Assembly (NCBI GenBank): GCA_003138515.1
Contig: PLGG01000078.1
Coordinates: 1 to 54,891, forward strand
DNA: 54,891 nucleotides
From: Acidobacteriaceae bacterium
GTDB lineage: Bacteria; Acidobacteriota; Terriglobia; Terriglobales; Acidobacteriaceae
Reading direction: 5' to 3'
Positions 40,560 through 49,990 of the stretch are shown in pieces. Position numbers and translations under genes: made by a program. A model generated the notes under the pieces. That model was given only the letters and a program-made list of their open reading frames with translations. It ran no database searches and was not told the DNA's origin. The stretch's first letter is position 1; each line of letters begins with the position of its first letter.

Positions 40560-43500
40560 GTGTCCAATTCTTTTTTGCGCTCATTCATACCCAATCTTTT
40601 CTTTGCCTTCATCGCGTGCGCCGTTACCGGCGCCGCACCTGCACAATCGCCTGTAGCCCCTGCTGCGAGCGCAGCCCCCAGTGCGAATGTCGATCCGTGG
40701 GCTGCTCCGGACTTTTCCGTCGATCCCAAGGCGCTGTACGAAGCGGCTTCGGCGGTGCCCGTGCCCGACGGCGCTAACGTTGTTGAGCTGGTGGAAGACG
40801 AGAGCTACACCTTTGATGACGCGGGACGCATGGCTCATGTGGGCCGCATCGTCTATAAGGTGCTCACGCAGAAGGGCGCCGAGGGATGGGACGCTCTTTC
40901 GGTCGGCTGGGAGCCGTGGCATGAGGCGCGGCCCATCATCCGCGCGCGGGTGATCGCGCCGGATTTCAGCGTTCACACCCTCGACGCGAACACAATTACT
41001 GAAGCGCCGGCCCGCGGCGGCGACTACAAGACCTACAGCGACGGCAAGCGGCTGCACGCGCCGTTCCCGGCGATCGCTCCGGGAGTGGTGGTGGAAGAGG
41101 AGTACACCGAGACAGAGACGGAGCCGCTGTTTGCACAGGGCCGGGTCGGGCGCGTCGAGCTCGGCCAGCAAGACGTTCCAGTGGCGCACAGCCGGGTGAT
41201 CTTTGACGCTCCCGCGGCGCTACCGCTGCGGACCGGCTTATTTCTGCTTCCCGATGTGAAGCCTGTGCGCACAGAGGCGGCGGGCCGCGTGACTCTCACT
41301 TTCGATGTGGGCTCGATCGATGGCATCGATCCGCGCGAGCCGTATCTTCCCCCGGATGTGGTGCGTTTTCGCATCATCGGATTCGCCACGGGCGCCTCGT
41401 GGCAAAGCGTGGCAGCCGAATACGGAAAGATCGTCGATAATTTTTCCGGCTCCGCGGCGGTGAAGGCCGTTGTTGACCCGCTGCTTGCCGGGAAGAATTC
41501 CGCAGCCGAAAAGGAAGCGGCTATTGTGGACTATCTCGACCGCGAGGTGCGTTACACGGGAATCGAATTCGGCGAAGCCGCCATTGTGCCGCACGACCCG
41601 GCGGAAACTCTGGCCAAGAAATACGGCGACTGCAAGGACAAGGCCACGCTTCTCGTTGCGATGCTGCGCGCCGCCGGCATTCCCGCGAACGTGGCGCTGC
41701 TCAGTGTCGAATCGCGCATGGATGTTTCCGCGGATATGCCCGGTATGGGCATATTCGATCACGCGATCGTTTATGTGCCGGGGAATAATCCGATCTGGAT
41801 TGACGCCACCGACCGCTACGCGCAACTGGGCCAGATTCCGATGGGCGACCAGGGGCGGCTGGCGCTCATTACCAGTGCGACAACAACTGCGCTCGTGAAG
41901 ACGCCGGAGTCAACTTCAAAGGACAACGGCCTGAAGGAGACACGCGAGTTCACGCTGACCGACAACGGTCCAGCGAACGTGGTGGAGATAACCGAGCCCA
42001 CGGGGATCTACGCGTCGGGGTACCGCGGGTACTACGCCGACAAGCCCGACAAGGACACGCGGGATGGGCTGCGCGGATATGTGCAGTCGGAGTACGTTTC
42101 GGACGATTTGACGAAGGTGGATCGCACCGATCCGGCCGATCTCTCCCAGACCTTCAAACTTACGATTGCGTGCGAGAAAGCGAAGCGTGGTTACACGAAT
42201 CTCGAGGACGCGCAGGCCGCGATTCGCGTCGACCGGCTTTTCCAGATGCTGCCCGACGAACTGAAGCGCAAGGACGATAGCGACGAGAAGAAGAACATCG
42301 GTCCCGACAAGCCCAAAAAGCCGCGCACGGCAGACTGGTGGCTTGACGCGCCCTACAACATTGAGTGGACCTACCACTTGGTCCCGCCCGCCGGATTCAT
42401 TCCCAAGGAGCTGCCCAAGGACGCGACGATCGCAGTGGGCCCGGCGCAACTGACGGAGAGTTTTTCCACCGGCAAGGACGGCGTGGTGGTGGCGCACATT
42501 GCCTTCGACACGGTGAAGCGGCGCTATACGGTGGCCGAAGCGACTGCGTTGCGCAACGAAATAGCCGACTTGATCGATGGGCCAGCGATCCTCGTGAACT
42601 TCGAGCCGCAAGGCGCGGCGCTGCTGCGCGACGGCAAGGTGAAGGAGGCGCTGGCGAGCTATCGCGCGCTGATCGCGCAGAATCCGAATTCAGCCGTGCA
42701 CCATTTGCAGGTGGCCGATGTGCTGCTTGAAGCGGGGATGGGCGAGGCGGCGCGCGCTGAAGCGCGACTGGCTGTCAAGCTCGATCCGACGTCGGCGCTT
42801 GCCGAGCGAACGCTTGCCGACATTCTGAAACACGATCTGGTTGGACGGAATCTACGCGCCGGCAGCGACCTGGCAGGCGCGGCGGAGGCTTATCGCGCCG
42901 CGATCAAGCTCGATCCCGACGATCACTCGGCACAGGGCGACCTGGCCATTCTTCTGGAATACGACTCCGTCGGGCGTCGTTACAGCGGACAGTCGCACAT
43001 GAAGGATGCGATCAAGGAGTATGAGGCGCTGGGCGAAGACAAGCTGTCCGACCTCGGCATCGCCGACAATCTGGCCTTCGCGCTCTTTTACGGCGACGAC
43101 TTCGCGGAAGCTTACAAGGCTGCGCAGACGCTCAATCCGGAGCCCAAGCAGCTGCTTTCCGCCAGCATGGCCATGATCGAGGACAGCAAGGCGGGCCTGG
43201 CCGAGGCGAACAAGCGGTCTACCGACGATGCTGCATTCAAAGACACCGCGGGCACCGCCGGCGAGATGCTGATGAATGTGAGGCATTATCCGCAGGCGGC
43301 GGACTTTCTGCAGGCGGGCGCCGCCGGCGACGATGCGGCGCGCACGTTGGGCCTGGCCAACATGCTGCGCGGCGCGATCTACCACGAGGACGCGAAATTC
43401 GCCAACACGCCGGAAGACATCGTGAAGCGTTTTGCGCTGGTTCCTTTCGACGCCAACCTGACTCAAGACAGCCTCGCCGCGCTGTTAAGCCGCAATGGGG

Positions 43501-44750
43501 TCAAAGTGCTGAAAGCCATGGACGCCGACGAGCTGAAGGACGAGCTGAATTCAGGCAAACAGATGAACAGCCAACTGGCCCGCGAAGACAGCTCGCTCGA
43601 CGTGACCGAAGACATTATGCTGCAGACGCTCGATCCCAAGGGCGAGGGCGACGACGCCACCGGGTACAGGGAAAAAGTGGAGCTGCTGAGCGGCGCCACG
43701 ATGACGGTCTTCATCGTCAAGGAGGGTGGGCAGTACAAAGTGCTCGATTCGCTCGATAAGCCGAATTCAATTGCCCTGGAGATGCTGGACCGCGTCAACG
43801 CCGGCGATCTGAAGGGCGCCAAGGCGCTGCTGGACTGGATGCGCGAGGATCGGCACCTGGAGGGAGGCGACGATCCGCTGGGCGGGCCCGTGTTTCCGCG
43901 GTTCTGGATCAAAGGGGAAGCAGCCGATGCGCGCAAGATGAAGCTGGCCGCGGCGGCCATCATGGTTGAAACAAAGCCCACGGTTGCCGAGGGCGTTGCG
44001 GTTCTCGAAGCGGGCCTGAAGGATGCAGCCGGCGATCGCGAGCGCAGCAACATTCAGCTCGCGCTGGCGGAAGGCTACTCGCTCCAGGACAAATTTGCGG
44101 CCTTGCTCGACGTCTCTTCGGCACTGCTGAAGCAGGAGCCGGAATCGAAGCAGGCATTCCTGTACAACGGTGAGGCCCTCATGGGCCTGGGACGCTACGA
44201 CGACGCTCTTGCTTTGGCCGACGCCAGGCTCAAGCTGCTCGACAACGACAGCGACGCCATCAGCATGAAGATGGAGATCGAGGCAAATCGCGGCGACTTT
44301 GCAGCAGCGCACTCATGGGGAGAAAAACTGTTATCGCTCGGGCAGGAGAATGGAGAAATGCTGAATAACCTTGCCTGGGAATCGCTCTTCACGGGCAAGG
44401 TGACCGACGACGACGTGGCAACGGCCGTGAAGGCGACGCAGTTGCAGAAGGACGCGCCTGACATTCTGCACACGCTGGCATGTCTGTATGCGGAGACGGG
44501 CAAAACGAAGGAAGCTCACGACCTTCTGCTGCGCGCCATGGACGATTGGAATCTGGACGAGCCCAACGACGAAGTGTGGTATGTGCTGGGCCGGATAGCC
44601 GAGCAGTACGGCGAACGGGACATCGCCGTCGCCGACTACCACAAGCTCGAGAAACCCAAGAGGGTCCTCGCCATCCCCACGTCAACCTGGCGGCTTGCGC
44701 AGATGCGGCTGAAGGCGATGGGCGTGGAGCAATCGTCGGCGGGGCAATAA
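40560..44750 (+). CDS. DUF3857 and transglutaminase-like domain protein with TPR repeats, exported
   Basis: A 1396-residue protein with a signal peptide (FIPNLFFAFIACAVTGAAPAQ). The N-terminal about 300 residues fit DUF3857 (ESYTFDDAGRMAHVGRIVYKV). A transglutaminase-like domain follows with nucleophile C358 (KKYGDCKDKATLL), His in IFDHAIVYVPG and Asp in WIDATDRYA. The rest is a long array of TPR helices (for example KVKEALASYRALIAQNPNSA, then GEAARAEARLAVKLDPTSA). GTG 40560 is the frame start; the ribosome site is weak. Members are periplasmic or outer-membrane proteins of unknown role. It is convergent with the ATP-grasp/alpha-E/transglutaminase operon. Confidence 0.87.
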   Translation: MSNSFLRSFIPNLFFAFIACAVTGAAPAQSPVAPAASAAPSANVDPWAAPDFSVDPKALYEAASAVPVPDGANVVELVEDESYTFDDAGRMAHVGRIVYKVLTQKGAEGWDALSVGWEPWHEARPIIRARVIAPDFSVHTLDANTITEAPARGGDYKTYSDGKRLHAPFPAIAPGVVVEEEYTETETEPLFAQGRVGRVELGQQDVPVAHSRVIFDAPAALPLRTGLFLLPDVKPVRTEAAGRVTLTFDVGSIDGIDPREPYLPPDVVRFRIIGFATGASWQSVAAEYGKIVDNFSGSAAVKAVVDPLLAGKNSAAEKEAAIVDYLDREVRYTGIEFGEAAIVPHDPAETLAKKYGDCKDKATLLVAMLRAAGIPANVALLSVESRMDVSADMPGMGIFDHAIVYVPGNNPIWIDATDRYAQLGQIPMGDQGRLALITSATTTALVKTPESTSKDNGLKETREFTLTDNGPANVVEITEPTGIYASGYRGYYADKPDKDTRDGLRGYVQSEYVSDDLTKVDRTDPADLSQTFKLTIACEKAKRGYTNLEDAQAAIRVDRLFQMLPDELKRKDDSDEKKNIGPDKPKKPRTADWWLDAPYNIEWTYHLVPPAGFIPKELPKDATIAVGPAQLTESFSTGKDGVVVAHIAFDTVKRRYTVAEATALRNEIADLIDGPAILVNFEPQGAALLRDGKVKEALASYRALIAQNPNSAVHHLQVADVLLEAGMGEAARAEARLAVKLDPTSALAERTLADILKHDLVGRNLRAGSDLAGAAEAYRAAIKLDPDDHSAQGDLAILLEYDSVGRRYSGQSHMKDAIKEYEALGEDKLSDLGIADNLAFALFYGDDFAEAYKAAQTLNPEPKQLLSASMAMIEDSKAGLAEANKRSTDDAAFKDTAGTAGEMLMNVRHYPQAADFLQAGAAGDDAARTLGLANMLRGAIYHEDAKFANTPEDIVKRFALVPFDANLTQDSLAALLSRNGVKVLKAMDADELKDELNSGKQMNSQLAREDSSLDVTEDIMLQTLDPKGEGDDATGYREKVELLSGATMTVFIVKEGGQYKVLDSLDKPNSIALEMLDRVNAGDLKGAKALLDWMREDRHLEGGDDPLGGPVFPRFWIKGEAADARKMKLAAAAIMVETKPTVAEGVAVLEAGLKDAAGDRERSNIQLALAEGYSLQDKFAALLDVSSALLKQEPESKQAFLYNGEALMGLGRYDDALALADARLKLLDNDSDAISMKMEIEANRGDFAAAHSWGEKLLSLGQENGEMLNNLAWESLFTGKVTDDDVATAVKATQLQKDAPDILHTLACLYAETGKTKEAHDLLLRAMDDWNLDEPNDEVWYVLGRIAEQYGERDIAVADYHKLEKPKRVLAIPTSTWRLAQMRLKAMGVEQSSAGQ

Positions 44751-44772
44751 GCGGTCCGTCGTCGGGCCAGCG

Positions 44773-45756
44773 CTACTGTTGCTGTTGCATCTGCTGCATG
44801 TCAATGAAGGGGACGGGGAGCTCGGGCGGCTGTTGCGCGCGCTCGACCAGCACGCTCCAGTCCTCGGGGATGGGCAGCTTGCGGTCAAGGGCCGGGGGCC
44901 GTTCGCTTGCCTCAACCTTCACAGCCACGTAGAGTTCGCTTGCGGTCTTGCCGCGGAAGACGCCGTGGGTGGGCGGAACGTCGGCGTAATCGCGGCCGAC
45001 TGCGGTGCGGATGTGGCGGTGATGCGCGACCAGGTTGTTGGTGGGGTCCAGGCCCACCCAGCCCAGATGAGGCAGGAGCGCTTCAACCCAGGCGTGCGTG
45101 GCGTCGGGTGTTGAGCGGTCGTGGTCCTCGATGCCGCGATACAAATAACCCGACACGTAGCGCGCGGGAATGCGCACGTGCCGCAGGAGCGCGATCATGG
45201 TGTGGGCGAAATCCTGGCAGACGCCGGCGCCGCTCAGGATGGCCTCGTCGATGGGCGAGTCAACGCGCGTCGAGCGTGGCACGTAATCGAAATAGTGGAA
45301 GAGGCGCTGATTCAGTTCCAGAACAAGATGCAACGGATCGTCCCTCCGCACGACTTCCATTTTTCTCGCGAGCTCGACGAGCGCAGGCGTCTCCGCGGCA
45401 AATGTGCTGGGCAGCAGCATCTCGGAGTAGTCGCCGGCTTCGACCAGCTCATCCAGATCTTCCCACGCATCGGGGGAAAGAAAATGCGGGACGTCGGGCA
45501 GGGGCTGCTGCTCGACCACGGATTCGGCCACGATGACGAGTTGGTTGTGCTCGCCGGGAATGTCAAAGTGCTGCACGTTGTTGCCCAGGTGGTCGCGATA
45601 GCTGAAGACGCGGCAGCGCGGGCTTACGGAGAGCGAGAAGCTCAGGCAGTGTTGGCTGGAGTCGGAGCGCGGATGCATGCGCGTCTCCATGATGCTCTCG
45701 CTGATGGACTGCGAGTAGCGGAAGCGCGTCAGGTGGCGGATGGAGTAAAAGTTCAT
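44773..45756 (-). CDS. Bacterial transglutaminase-like cysteine protease family protein
   Basis: A 327-residue cytoplasmic protein with the bacterial transglutaminase N-terminal beta domain (YSIRHLTRFRYSQSISESIM) and core. Catalytic Cys is at about residue 180 in GAGVCQDFAHTMIALLRH, His in PDATHAWVEAL and Asp in GWVGLDPTNN. No signal peptide. It ends in a Gln-rich tail (MQQMQQQQ). It is the third gene of the trio and lies 90 bp after alpha-E. In the family it is thought to cut or remodel peptide bonds made by the ATP-grasp partner; this is inference from conserved linkage. Confidence 0.92.
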   Translation of the reverse strand: MNFYSIRHLTRFRYSQSISESIMETRMHPRSDSSQHCLSFSLSVSPRCRVFSYRDHLGNNVQHFDIPGEHNQLVIVAESVVEQQPLPDVPHFLSPDAWEDLDELVEAGDYSEMLLPSTFAAETPALVELARKMEVVRRDDPLHLVLELNQRLFHYFDYVPRSTRVDSPIDEAILSGAGVCQDFAHTMIALLRHVRIPARYVSGYLYRGIEDHDRSTPDATHAWVEALLPHLGWVGLDPTNNLVAHHRHIRTAVGRDYADVPPTHGVFRGKTASELYVAVKVEASERPPALDRKLPIPEDWSVLVERAQQPPELPVPFIDMQQMQQQQ

Positions 45757-45846
45757 AGCTCCGGCGTTCCCTCAGGGGCTAGGCCCCGCGTGTTTTGATG
45801 CTCGTTTGGCACGGCCAAAGTCGTGCCCTTTCAAAATGCCGCTCGC

Positions 45847-46809
45847 TCAGACCGCCAGGGCGGATTGAATGGAGTATTGCACATAGTTGCGGTAAATGAG
45901 CTCGTGAATCCGCAGGCACTGAGCACGGATATTGTGCAGAAATCCAGCCGAGTCGCCGGCAAGAATTTCGCCGATGCTGGTGAATATCAGCATTGAGTGG
46001 AGTTTGCCGATGCCTGCGATCAGCTCTTCCGGCGCTCGCCGTCCCCCCGACTCCTGAATTGCCTCGATGGCCTGGCGCGCGCCGTCGACGCAATAGCAGA
46101 TGGCATGAGGAAAGTCCCGGTTGAACAGGAGGAATTCGAGAATGCGATCGGTGGAGAGATCCGCCGTGTAAACCTGGCAATAAGCCTCAAACGACGTGCA
46201 GCGTCGCAGCAGCCCCACTAGCTCGAGATACAGATGGCCGGTCCGTTCTTCGGCGGGCTGCTGGAGCAGATCGGGCTGAAATACCTCGAGCAGCGTCGCC
46301 GTTGCATAGGCGCGTTCCAGATAGCGCCCGAGGCGAATAAACTGCCATCCCTGTCCGTGAATCATGGTCGTGTCCGTAGTGCCCTTAAACAGATAGATGC
46401 CGTCCACGACAGACGCCAGCATGTCGCTCACGCTGGAGCGGAACTGCGCCTGCGCATTGGGCGAGTGAATCTGGTGAAAGAGGCGATTGAGCCGCTGCCA
46501 CTGCTCGGTGGAGATCTCTTCGCGCACCTGGCGCGCATTTTCGCGCGCCGCGCTGACGCAAAAGGTGATGGAGGAGGGATCGAGTTGATCGAAGACAAGC
46601 TTATGCGTCATCTCGTGCAGCGATCCATTCCACGTCATGCCCGTCGGCCGGCCGAGTGCGGCCACCATTCGCTGCCATTGTGCCTCAAGGTTCGCACTAT
46701 TCGTATCCAGCATTAGACCCATGGTCACGTCGAGCTGCCGCACGGTATTCTCCGCCCGCTCCAAATAGCGGCTCATCCAGTAGAGACTGTCGGCAACGCG
46801 CGATAGCAT
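45847..46809 (-). CDS. Alpha-E domain-containing protein
   Basis: A 320-residue all-helical protein of the alpha-E family. Characteristic parts are MLSRVADSLYWMSRYLERAENTVRQL at the N-terminus (with conserved R, E and N), then GQGWQFIRLGRYLERA and FLLFNRDFPHAICYC. ATG 46809 is used because it directly begins the conserved helix; the frame can be extended to 46866 into the preceding gene. The family is nearly always encoded between a circularly permuted ATP-grasp protein and a transglutaminase, as here. Its biochemical activity is unknown. Confidence 0.93.
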   Translation of the reverse strand: MLSRVADSLYWMSRYLERAENTVRQLDVTMGLMLDTNSANLEAQWQRMVAALGRPTGMTWNGSLHEMTHKLVFDQLDPSSITFCVSAARENARQVREEISTEQWQRLNRLFHQIHSPNAQAQFRSSVSDMLASVVDGIYLFKGTTDTTMIHGQGWQFIRLGRYLERAYATATLLEVFQPDLLQQPAEERTGHLYLELVGLLRRCTSFEAYCQVYTADLSTDRILEFLLFNRDFPHAICYCVDGARQAIEAIQESGGRRAPEELIAGIGKLHSMLIFTSIGEILAGDSAGFLHNIRAQCLRIHELIYRNYVQYSIQSALAV

Positions 46810-46850
46810 CGTGCTTCTCTCACTTCCTGCCCGATGTTCCCGAATCAGAC

Positions 46851-48311
46851 TTATTCCAGAACCCATGTGTCCTTGCTTCCGCCCCCTTGCGAAGAGTTGA
46901 CTACGAGCGAACCTTTTTCGAGCGCCACGCGCGTCAGACCGCCGGGCACGATGTTTATCTTGTCGCCAAAGAGAATGTACGGCCGCAGATCCACATGGCG
47001 CGGCTCGAGCCGGCCGTCGACCAGGCAGGGGGCGCGCGAAAAATCGAGCGTGGGCTGGGCAATGTAGTTGCGCGGATTGGCCTCGATCTGGAGGGCGAAT
47101 TCCTCGCGCTGCCGCGCCGAGGAATGCGGGCCGATGAGCATGCCGTAGCCGCCGCTTTCGCCCACAGCTTTGACCACGAGCTTGTCGAGATTAGCCAGTA
47201 CATGTTTGCGGTCCTTCTCCTCGCCGAGCAGAAACGTCTCGACGTTGGGCAGGATTGGATCCTCGTTGAGGTAGTACCGGATCATCTTCGGCACGTATGC
47301 GTAGACGGCTTTGTCGTCGGCGAGGCCGGAGCCAAATGCGTTGGATACGGTGACGTTGCCGGCGCGGTAGGCGTTGAAGAGGCCTGGACAGCCCAGCGAG
47401 GAGTCGGCGCGGAAGACCAGGGGATCGCTGAAATCGTCGTCGACGCGGCGGTAGATGACGTCAACGCGCTTGAGGCCGTCGGTGGTGCGCATGTAGACGA
47501 TGTTGTCGTGCGTGACCAGATCGCGGCCTTCGACAAGATCGATGCCCATCTGCCGGGCGAGATAGGTGTGCTCGAAGTAAGCGGAATTGAAAACGCCGGG
47601 CGTGAGCAGCACGATGTTCGGCTCCGGCCGGCCCTCGGGTGCGAGCGAGCGCAGCGTGGAAAGCAGAAGTTGCGGATAGTGCTCGATGGGGCGCACGCCG
47701 TAGCTCGAAAAAAGTTGCGGGAAAGTGCGCTTCATCACGCGGCGGTTGGTGAGCATGTAGCTGACGCCCGAGGGCACGCGAAGATTGTCTTCGAGGACCA
47801 CGAACTCGCCGGTGTTCAGACGGAGCAGATCGGAGCCGACGACCCCGATGTAGACATTGCGCGGCACCTGCAGCCCGCGCATTTGCCGCCGGTAGTGCCT
47901 GCAACTATAGACGAGCTCGTGCGGAATGATGCGGTCGGCGAGGATTTTGGCGTCGGAGTAGACGTCGCGGAGAAAGAGGTTGAGCGCCGTGATGCGCTGC
48001 GTCAGCCCGCGCTCGATGCGGTCCCACTCCTGGGCGGTGACCAGGCGGGGCAGCAGATCGTAAGGGAAGATGCGCTCGGTACCCTCTTCGCGGCCATAGA
48101 CGGTGAAGGTGATTCCCTGCGTGAGGAAGGCGAGGTCGACCGATTGCTTACGGCGGCGAAGCTCGTCGGCGGGCAGGGCGGCGAGTGTCTCAGCTAGCGC
48201 GCGGTACTGCGGCCGCACCTCTCCGCCGGGCGCGCGCATCTCGTCGAAGGCCTGGTCGAGCGGGTAGTCACCGAACAGCGGTTCCAACTCGACTGGATGG
48301 CCTGCGGTCAT
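46851..48311 (-). CDS. Circularly permuted type 2 ATP-grasp protein
   Basis: A 486-residue amidoligase-type protein. Signatures include [20 protein letters not shown] near the N-terminus, then [38 protein letters not shown] and [17 protein letters not shown]. These fit the DUF404/DUF407 family, whose ATP-grasp elements are permuted. It is predicted to form amide or peptide bonds using ATP; the substrate is unknown. It heads an operon with alpha-E (41 bp on) and the transglutaminase. The ATG at 48311 is the start of the conserved frame. Confidence 0.94.
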   Translation of the reverse strand: MTAGHPVELEPLFGDYPLDQAFDEMRAPGGEVRPQYRALAETLAALPADELRRRKQSVDLAFLTQGITFTVYGREEGTERIFPYDLLPRLVTAQEWDRIERGLTQRITALNLFLRDVYSDAKILADRIIPHELVYSCRHYRRQMRGLQVPRNVYIGVVGSDLLRLNTGEFVVLEDNLRVPSGVSYMLTNRRVMKRTFPQLFSSYGVRPIEHYPQLLLSTLRSLAPEGRPEPNIVLLTPGVFNSAYFEHTYLARQMGIDLVEGRDLVTHDNIVYMRTTDGLKRVDVIYRRVDDDFSDPLVFRADSSLGCPGLFNAYRAGNVTVSNAFGSGLADDKAVYAYVPKMIRYYLNEDPILPNVETFLLGEEKDRKHVLANLDKLVVKAVGESGGYGMLIGPHSSARQREEFALQIEANPRNYIAQPTLDFSRAPCLVDGRLEPRHVDLRPYILFGDKINIVPGGLTRVALEKGSLVVNSSQGGGSKDTWVLE

Positions 48312-48508
48312 ATTTTTATGGCAAACTTTCCTGGCAGCGGATTCAGAACGTTGGCAGCTAAGTTACGAGATTGGGACAGATGTGCCCATCTGACCTTGCC
48401 AGTCAATTGAGCAATCTTCCCTCGTCCTGTTCTTTTGTTTCTAACACGCCGGTTATAAAGGAGCCATTAGAAATCGCGATGTGCTTCTGCGCGCGGAGTG
48501 AAAGAAAA

Positions 48509-48537
48509 CCGGCGCAGCCGTTCGCGGGCTGCGCCGG
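48509..48537. terminator. Strong hairpin terminator after the glutamine synthetase gene
   Basis: An 11-bp perfect stem (CCGGCGCAGCC 48509-48519, GGCTGCGCCGG 48527-48537) has a 7-nt loop. Minus-strand reading gives a TTTTCTTT tail, and plus-strand reading gives GTTTTTC. It lies about 50 bp after the glutamine synthetase stop and separates it from the ATP-grasp operon. Confidence 0.88.
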
Positions 48538-48587
48538 GTTTTTCTGGCTTCTGCGGGCCGCCTTCAAAATCGGACCCGCTGTCCGGC

Positions 48588-49604
48588 CTACTTCGTCGGC
48601 ACGGTGTTGATCGTCTTCAAAATCCGCGAGACGATCTGGTAAGGATCGGCCTCGGAGTTCGGCCGGCGATCTTCCAGATAGCCCTTGTAGCCGTTCTTGA
48701 TGAAATTGACAGGCAGCCTGACTGAAGCGCCGCGGTCAGACAGGGCGTAGCTGAACTTGTCGATGGCCTGCGTCTCATGGAGGCCGGTGAGGCGCAGATG
48801 GTTATCCGGCCCATAGACCTCAATGTGCGCGGCGATATTGTTCTCGAAGGCCTTCATCAGCGCCTCAAGGTACTCCTTGCCGCCCACGTCGCGCAGGTGC
48901 TTGGTGGAGAAGTTGGAGTGCATGCCGGAGCCGTTCCAGTCGCCCTTGATCGGCTTGCAATAGAGCTCGAAGTCCACTTCATACTTCTCGCAAAGGCGCG
49001 CCATCAGATAGCGGGCCATCCACAAGTCGTCCGCGGCCTTGTGCGAGCCTTTGCCGAAGATCTGGAACTCCCACTGGCCCTTGGCCACTTCAGCGTTGAT
49101 GCCTTCGTGGTTAATGCCCGCGTGGAGACAGAGGTCGAGGTGCTCCTCAACGATGGTGCGGGCGATGCTGCCCATGTATTTGTAGCCCACGCCGCAGTAG
49201 TAAGGGCCCTGAGGAGTGCTGGGGTGGCCATCTTTGGGGAAGCCGAGCGGACGGCCGTCCTTATAGAGAAAGTATTCCTGCTCAAATCCGAACCAGATAT
49301 CCGGGTCGTCCTCGGCGGTGGCACGCATGTTGGTGGAATGCGCGGTGCCATCGGGGTGCATGACCTCGCTCAGAACCAGATAACCGTCCTTCTTGGCTGC
49401 ATCGGGATAGAGAGCCACAGGCTTTAGCACGCAGTCGGACTTGTTGCCCTCGGCCTGCATGGTTGAGCTGCCGTCAAAACCCCAAAGAGGCAAGTCGGCA
49501 AGGGTGGGTGGCTTCTCAAACGACTTGATTAGACCTTTGCCGCGCAGACCCGGAACGGGCTTCTTGCCGTCGAGCCAGATGTACTCCAATTTGTACTTTG
49601 ACAT
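48588..49604 (-). CDS. Glutamine synthetase type II
   Basis: Makes glutamine from glutamate, ammonia and ATP. The 338-residue length and eukaryote-like motifs identify class GSII: LPLWGFDGSSTMQAEGNKSD near the N-terminus, FGFEQEYFLY with metal-binding Glu, INHEGINAEVAKGQWEFQI, and GDWNGSGMHSNFSTK. The DRGASVRLP segment supplies the active-site arginine. There is no adenylylation loop, so regulation must differ from GSI. ATG 49604 has GAGGAG about 6 nt upstream. It is on the same strand as the ATP-grasp operon but a terminator lies between. Confidence 0.95.
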   Translation of the reverse strand: MSKYKLEYIWLDGKKPVPGLRGKGLIKSFEKPPTLADLPLWGFDGSSTMQAEGNKSDCVLKPVALYPDAAKKDGYLVLSEVMHPDGTAHSTNMRATAEDDPDIWFGFEQEYFLYKDGRPLGFPKDGHPSTPQGPYYCGVGYKYMGSIARTIVEEHLDLCLHAGINHEGINAEVAKGQWEFQIFGKGSHKAADDLWMARYLMARLCEKYEVDFELYCKPIKGDWNGSGMHSNFSTKHLRDVGGKEYLEALMKAFENNIAAHIEVYGPDNHLRLTGLHETQAIDKFSYALSDRGASVRLPVNFIKNGYKGYLEDRRPNSEADPYQIVSRILKTINTVPTK

Positions 49605-49990
49605 AGTTCTCCTCATGGTTTGGGAATGGTAGGACAGCCCCGGCGGAGATTGCGCCTGCGGCCAATTAAGGGATCGACTTCAGATTAAACCGGAGACACG
49701 CGAATCGCATAAGGATGGCATAAGGAAATGTAGAAAATCTGTGGAAGGCAATTCCGCGCGCGCGAGGGCCGCGATGGAGGCCGGTTGATTGGAAAGATGG
49801 AAGCAGTTGCCGCTGCGCGGCAAAATGCCTCGAACCAGGCGCGCGGTGAGCAGCAGCGCGGAAGGCGGACTCCATTCGCACTCGCCTTTCCTTTACTTGT
49901 CTGATCCCGGCATTTGTCCCATCTCGCCAGCGGTTCGAGGAGTCCCGACCCCGGCTCCGGACCAAATCTTGTCCTGCTGCGTTACTCTGG
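49605..49990. other. 386-bp divergent spacer between glutamine synthetase and CocE genes
   Basis: It must contain the promoters of both genes. A direct repeat of GCATAAGGA occurs at about 49708-49725. No convincing sigma-54 or NtrC-type site was found by eye. No gene is supported. Confidence 0.5.

Noticed and set aside
46656..48197. 513-codon open frame on the plus strand
   Set aside because: It lies antisense to the ATP-grasp and alpha-E genes, has no domain, and is a GC-rich shadow frame.
49640..49690. Nitrogen-type (sigma-54) promoter for the glutamine synthetase gene
   Set aside because: A TGGCC...GC stretch on the minus strand has the wrong spacing between the two conserved dinucleotides.
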